DNA from: Palauibacter sp022826685
Lineage (GTDB): Bacteria > Gemmatimonadota > Gemmatimonadetes > Palauibacterales > Palauibacteraceae
Length of the DNA: 64,000 nt
NCBI RefSeq assembly: GCF_965221685.1
Contig: NZ_OZ244907.1
Strand: one strand, 5' to 3'
The position numbers and the translations under genes were made by a program. This document shows positions 61,006-64,000 of the stretch, piece by piece. Below the pieces are notes generated by a model. The model worked only from the letters and a program-made list of their open reading frames with translations, was not told the DNA's origin and searched no databases. Position 1 is the first letter of the stretch. The number at the start of each line of letters is the position of its first letter.

Positions 61006-62505
61006 CTACTCACGCAGGATCCAGAGGTCCTTGCAGCCTCCGCCCTGGCTGGAGTTCACGACGAGGCTTCCCTTGCGCAGCGCGACGCGGCACAGGCCCC
61101 CCGGAACCACGTGCTGCTCCTCCCTCCCCTGGAGAACGAAGGGACGCAGGTCCACGTGGCGAGGCTCCAGGCGTCCGTCGACGAAACAGCCCGCCCGGGA
61201 AAGGGGCAGCACCGGCTGCGAGATGTAGTTCGCCGGGTCGTTCCGCAGATGCTCCGCGAACGCCTTCCGCTCGGCCTTCGTCGCATGCGGGCCCACGAGC
61301 ATCCCGTAGCCGCCCGACCCCCCGACCTCCTTCACGACGAGTTCCGCGAGGTTGTCGAGCGTGTAGGCGAGGCCGTCCGGCTCTCGGCAGAGGTGGGTGT
61401 CCACGTTGGCCAGAATCGGCTCTTCATCCAGGAAATAGCGGATGAGGCGCGGGACGTAGGCGTACAGCGCCTTGTCGTCCGCCACGCCCGTGCCCGGCGC
61501 ATTGGCGAGCACGAGGTTGCCGGCGCGGTAGGCGTGGAAGAGACCGGCGGCCCCGAGCACGGAGTCTTCCCGGAACGCGACCGGATCCAGAAAATCGTCA
61601 TCGATTCGCCGGTAGAGCACGTCGATCCGCCGCAGACCCGCGGCCGTGCGGGCGTACAGCGTCGCGTCGTGCACCACGAGATCCCGCCCCTCCACGAGGT
61701 CGACGCCCATCTCGCCGGCGAGAAACGCGTGCTCGTAGTAGGCGGAGTTGTATCGGCCCGGCGTCAGCACCGCCATGCGGGGCGTGTCCGCGGTCAGCGA
61801 AAGCGACGCGATCGTCGAGTAGAGGCGCTCCGGGTAGTCCGCCACCTCGCGGACCCCGTACGCTCGATACAGATAGGGGAAGGCCCATTTCATCGCCGTG
61901 CGGCAGGCGAGCATGTAGGAGACGCCCGACGGGACCCGGAGATTGTCCTCCAGCACCGCGAAGGTGTCGCCCGCCCGCACGATGTCCGTCCCGCACACGG
62001 CAACGTACACGTCGTGCGGCACCTTCATCCCCCGCATCTCGACACGGTACTGGGGACAGCCGAGCACGAGGTCGAGGGGGACGATGCCATCCCGCAGCGA
62101 CTTCCCGTCGTGGTAGACGTCGTGCAGGAACAGGTTGAGGGCCGTGAGGCGCTGCTTCAGCCCCCGCTCGATGTGGTCCCACTCCTCGGCGGTGATGAGG
62201 CGCGGCACGCAGTCGATGGGGATGATCTGCTCCGAGACATCCTCGACGCCGAGGACCGTGAACGTGATCCCCTCATGGACGAAACGGCGGTACACGCCGT
62301 CCTGGAGCCGCTCGAGATCTTCGGGAGGAATCCTGGAGAGGGCGGCGCCGAGCCGGCGCGCCCGCGCCCGAGGGGTGCCGTCCTCGTGAAACAGCTCGTC
62401 GTGAAAGGCGGAATCCAGTTCGTAATGACGGAAAGGCCCGGACCCCGCCGAGATGGCGGGGTCCGGGTCGGCATAGCCGTGATCGACAAACTTCACCGAC
62501 GACAT
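61006..62505 (-). CDS. Circularly permuted ATP-grasp protein (DUF404/DUF407 type)
   Basis: A 499-aa protein. FVHEGITFTVLGVEDVSEQIIPIDCVPRLI and FLHDVYHDGKSLRDGIVP begin the COG2308 fold, with TPGRYNSAYYEHAFLAGEMGV and VVKEVGGSGGYGMLVGP as the ATP-grasp motifs. It presumably ligates amino acids or peptides, using ATP. The ATG at 62505 starts SSVKFVDHGYA; upstream in-frame sequence is low-complexity and overlaps the antisense tail of the amt gene region. First gene of the triad. Confidence 0.9.
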   Translation of the reverse strand: MSSVKFVDHGYADPDPAISAGSGPFRHYELDSAFHDELFHEDGTPRARARRLGAALSRIPPEDLERLQDGVYRRFVHEGITFTVLGVEDVSEQIIPIDCVPRLITAEEWDHIERGLKQRLTALNLFLHDVYHDGKSLRDGIVPLDLVLGCPQYRVEMRGMKVPHDVYVAVCGTDIVRAGDTFAVLEDNLRVPSGVSYMLACRTAMKWAFPYLYRAYGVREVADYPERLYSTIASLSLTADTPRMAVLTPGRYNSAYYEHAFLAGEMGVDLVEGRDLVVHDATLYARTAAGLRRIDVLYRRIDDDFLDPVAFREDSVLGAAGLFHAYRAGNLVLANAPGTGVADDKALYAYVPRLIRYFLDEEPILANVDTHLCREPDGLAYTLDNLAELVVKEVGGSGGYGMLVGPHATKAERKAFAEHLRNDPANYISQPVLPLSRAGCFVDGRLEPRHVDLRPFVLQGREEQHVVPGGLCRVALRKGSLVVNSSQGGGCKDLWILRE

Positions 62506-62530
62506 CGCGCGGTGCCCGTGCGGGGGACGC

Positions 62531-63937
62531 TCAGTCCGCGTCGCGGTAGTCGTCGTCGGCGTCGGGGTCCACCATGAGGACGAATTCGGGATAGGCATCG
62601 ATCCCGAGTTCCGCCGCGTCCTGGCCGATGCTCTCGACGCTCCGCGACACGCGAACGCCCATCACCCGGTCCAGCACCATCCAGAGGATCCAGGAAACGG
62701 AGAAGGCGAACACGCCAACGGCCACGACCCCGGTCAACTGCACGACGAAGTCGCCGCCGGCCGCGATGCAGGTGGCGAGCGTGCCCCAGATTCCGGCGAA
62801 CAGGTGCGCGGGCACGGCCCCGACCACGTCGTCGACCCGCCGCACCTCCAGCAGCTTCAGCCCGAGCATGCAGAGGAGGGAGCCGACGGCGCCGATCAGG
62901 ATCGCCCAAAGCGAGTTCGTAATGTTGGGGCCGGCCGTGATCGCCACCATGCCGGAGATCGCCCCGTTGAGCGTGGCGAAGAGGTCGACCCGGCCGAGTA
63001 TGGACCGCGACAGGCAGAGCGCCGTGATGACGCCGGCCGCAGCGGCGAGGTTCGTGTTCACGAGGATGTTGCTCATCGAAACGGCGTTGACGACGCCGGA
63101 GAGGGCGAGTTCGGAGCCGCCGTTGAAGCCGAACCAGCCCATCCAGAGGATGAACACGCCCAGCGTGACGGCGGGGATGTTCGACGGGGGTGTCGGCTGG
63201 ATGGAGCCGTCCTTGCGGTACTTGCCCCAGCGCGGACCCACGACGATGGCGCCGGCGAGCGCCGCCCAGCCACCGGTCGAGTGCACGATCGTCGAGCCGG
63301 CGAAGTCCGTGAAGCCCCTCTGTCCGAGCCAGCCGCCGCCCCACGTCCACGCGCCGACGATGGGGTAGATGATGGCGGTGAGCACGCCCACGAAGACGAA
63401 GAAGGTCCAGAGCTTGACCCGCTCGGCCAGCGCCCCGGAGACGATCGAGGCGGTCGTGGCGACGAAGACCATCTGGAAGAACCAGTCCGACATCACGGAG
63501 TAGCCGTTCTCCGCCACGGCGGCGGCTGCGCCTTCGTTCCCGCCGATGAGCGCCACTTCATCCGCGGACGGACCGTAGAGGAAGCTGATCGACCCGATCA
63601 CGCTCCCGACGTCGACGTACATGAGGTTGTAGCCGATGACGTAGTACATGAGGCCCGCGATCGAGTAGAGCCCGATGTTCTTCATGCAGATCATCGAGGC
63701 GCTCTTCGACCGGACCGAACCCGCCTCGAGCATCGTGAAACCCGCGCACATCCACATCACGAGCACGCCCCAGACGAGGAACGAGTACGTGTTGAGGACG
63801 AACCCGAGATCTCCGCCACCGTCCTGCGCTGCGAGGACGGCCGGCGCCAGGAGAAGGCACGCGCCCGATAGCAGCGCGGCTGCGAGATTCCTTCCCGCCG
63901 CGAACCGGCGGGACCAGCGTACCTGATGGGTGCTCAC
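62531..63937 (-). CDS. amt: Ammonium transporter
   Basis: A 468-aa Amt/Rh-family channel with a signal-like first segment and eleven helices: FTMLEAGSVRSKS, DFAGSTIVHSTGGWAALAGA (His of the twin-His pore region), SMSNILVNTNLAAAAGVITAL, HLFAGIWGTLAT. It conducts NH3/NH4+ across the inner membrane. The GTG at 63937 has AAGGAG 6 nt before it. No glnK gene follows; only 63 bp of the upstream side are in the window, so it could lie there. Confidence 0.93.
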   Translation of the reverse strand: MSTHQVRWSRRFAAGRNLAAALLSGACLLLAPAVLAAQDGGGDLGFVLNTYSFLVWGVLVMWMCAGFTMLEAGSVRSKSASMICMKNIGLYSIAGLMYYVIGYNLMYVDVGSVIGSISFLYGPSADEVALIGGNEGAAAAVAENGYSVMSDWFFQMVFVATTASIVSGALAERVKLWTFFVFVGVLTAIIYPIVGAWTWGGGWLGQRGFTDFAGSTIVHSTGGWAALAGAIVVGPRWGKYRKDGSIQPTPPSNIPAVTLGVFILWMGWFGFNGGSELALSGVVNAVSMSNILVNTNLAAAAGVITALCLSRSILGRVDLFATLNGAISGMVAITAGPNITNSLWAILIGAVGSLLCMLGLKLLEVRRVDDVVGAVPAHLFAGIWGTLATCIAAGGDFVVQLTGVVAVGVFAFSVSWILWMVLDRVMGVRVSRSVESIGQDAAELGIDAYPEFVLMVDPDADDDYRDAD

Positions 63938-64000
63938 GGCGGCTCCTTCTTCAGCAGGTTTACAGCTCGATCATGGCCCTTCGCGACTCCGGGTTTAGGT

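Overview
The window is GC-rich and dense with genes. It looks like a Gram-negative bacterium: it encodes an outer-membrane efflux lipoprotein, a porin-like barrel and lipoproteins with clear lipoboxes. The mix of repeated S9 prolyl-oligopeptidase-type peptidases, 6-bladed propellers, PQQ-type dehydrogenases, anchor-B/LVIVD proteins, class C serine hydrolases and an ECF sigma operon suggests a Gemmatimonadota-like organism. That placement is inference; no rRNA, tRNA or phylogenetic marker was seen here.

Region 1 (about 1-16950) is the standout: an NHLP/YcaO-type RiPP (post-translationally modified peptide) locus. On the plus strand it has the end of an FtsX-type permease, its ATPase, an unknown 371-aa protein and a flavin-dependent tryptophan-halogenase homologue. 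After a short palindromic element and an oppositely oriented beta-barrel gene comes a tightly packed operon: a short HlyD-like protein, a C39 peptidase-ABC transporter, a second NHLM-type ABC transporter, an NHLP leader-like domain fused to a squalene-cyclase/prenyltransferase-like toroid, and a fused E1-like/YcaO cyclodehydratase. Facing the operon on the minus strand is an 83-aa NHLP precursor that ends AG-LCCCW, so the predicted core is only five residues. It has its own ribosome-binding site, a weak promoter and a strong terminator. Behind it lies an AlkB-type diiron membrane monooxygenase fused to a degenerate GlnE-like nucleotidyltransferase domain. The working model is that the YcaO protein cyclises Cys residues, the halogenase acts on the C-terminal Trp, and the C39 transporter cleaves and exports the product.

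Region 2 (17000-35700) is mostly cell-envelope and secreted functions: an FG-GAP/anchor-B protein, an acyltransferase, a PQQ dehydrogenase, an orphan Phd-type antitoxin, a multidomain M19 dipeptidase/HEXXH lipoprotein, twin lipoproteins, an ArsR-VOC-S9 peptidase operon with a well-formed promoter/operator, and an ECF sigma - membrane protein - secretin-like - TPR/TlpA operon.

Region 3 (35865-44356) has a second S9 peptidase, then four paralogous membrane proteins in two overlapping pairs around an SLC13/RCK permease. Their C-termini look like two-helix K+-channel pores with a non-canonical filter.

Region 4 (44361-64000) holds a COG2907-like flavoprotein, an aldose dehydrogenase, a D-amino-acid transaminase-like protein, a serine hydrolase, a PotABCD-like ABC operon with two binding proteins, a DUF3500 protein, an outer-membrane factor fused to DUF1028, a TorF-like porin, a transglutaminase/alpha-E/ATP-grasp triad and an ammonium transporter. 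Most starts were set by ribosome-binding sites, signal peptides or 1-4-bp overlaps.
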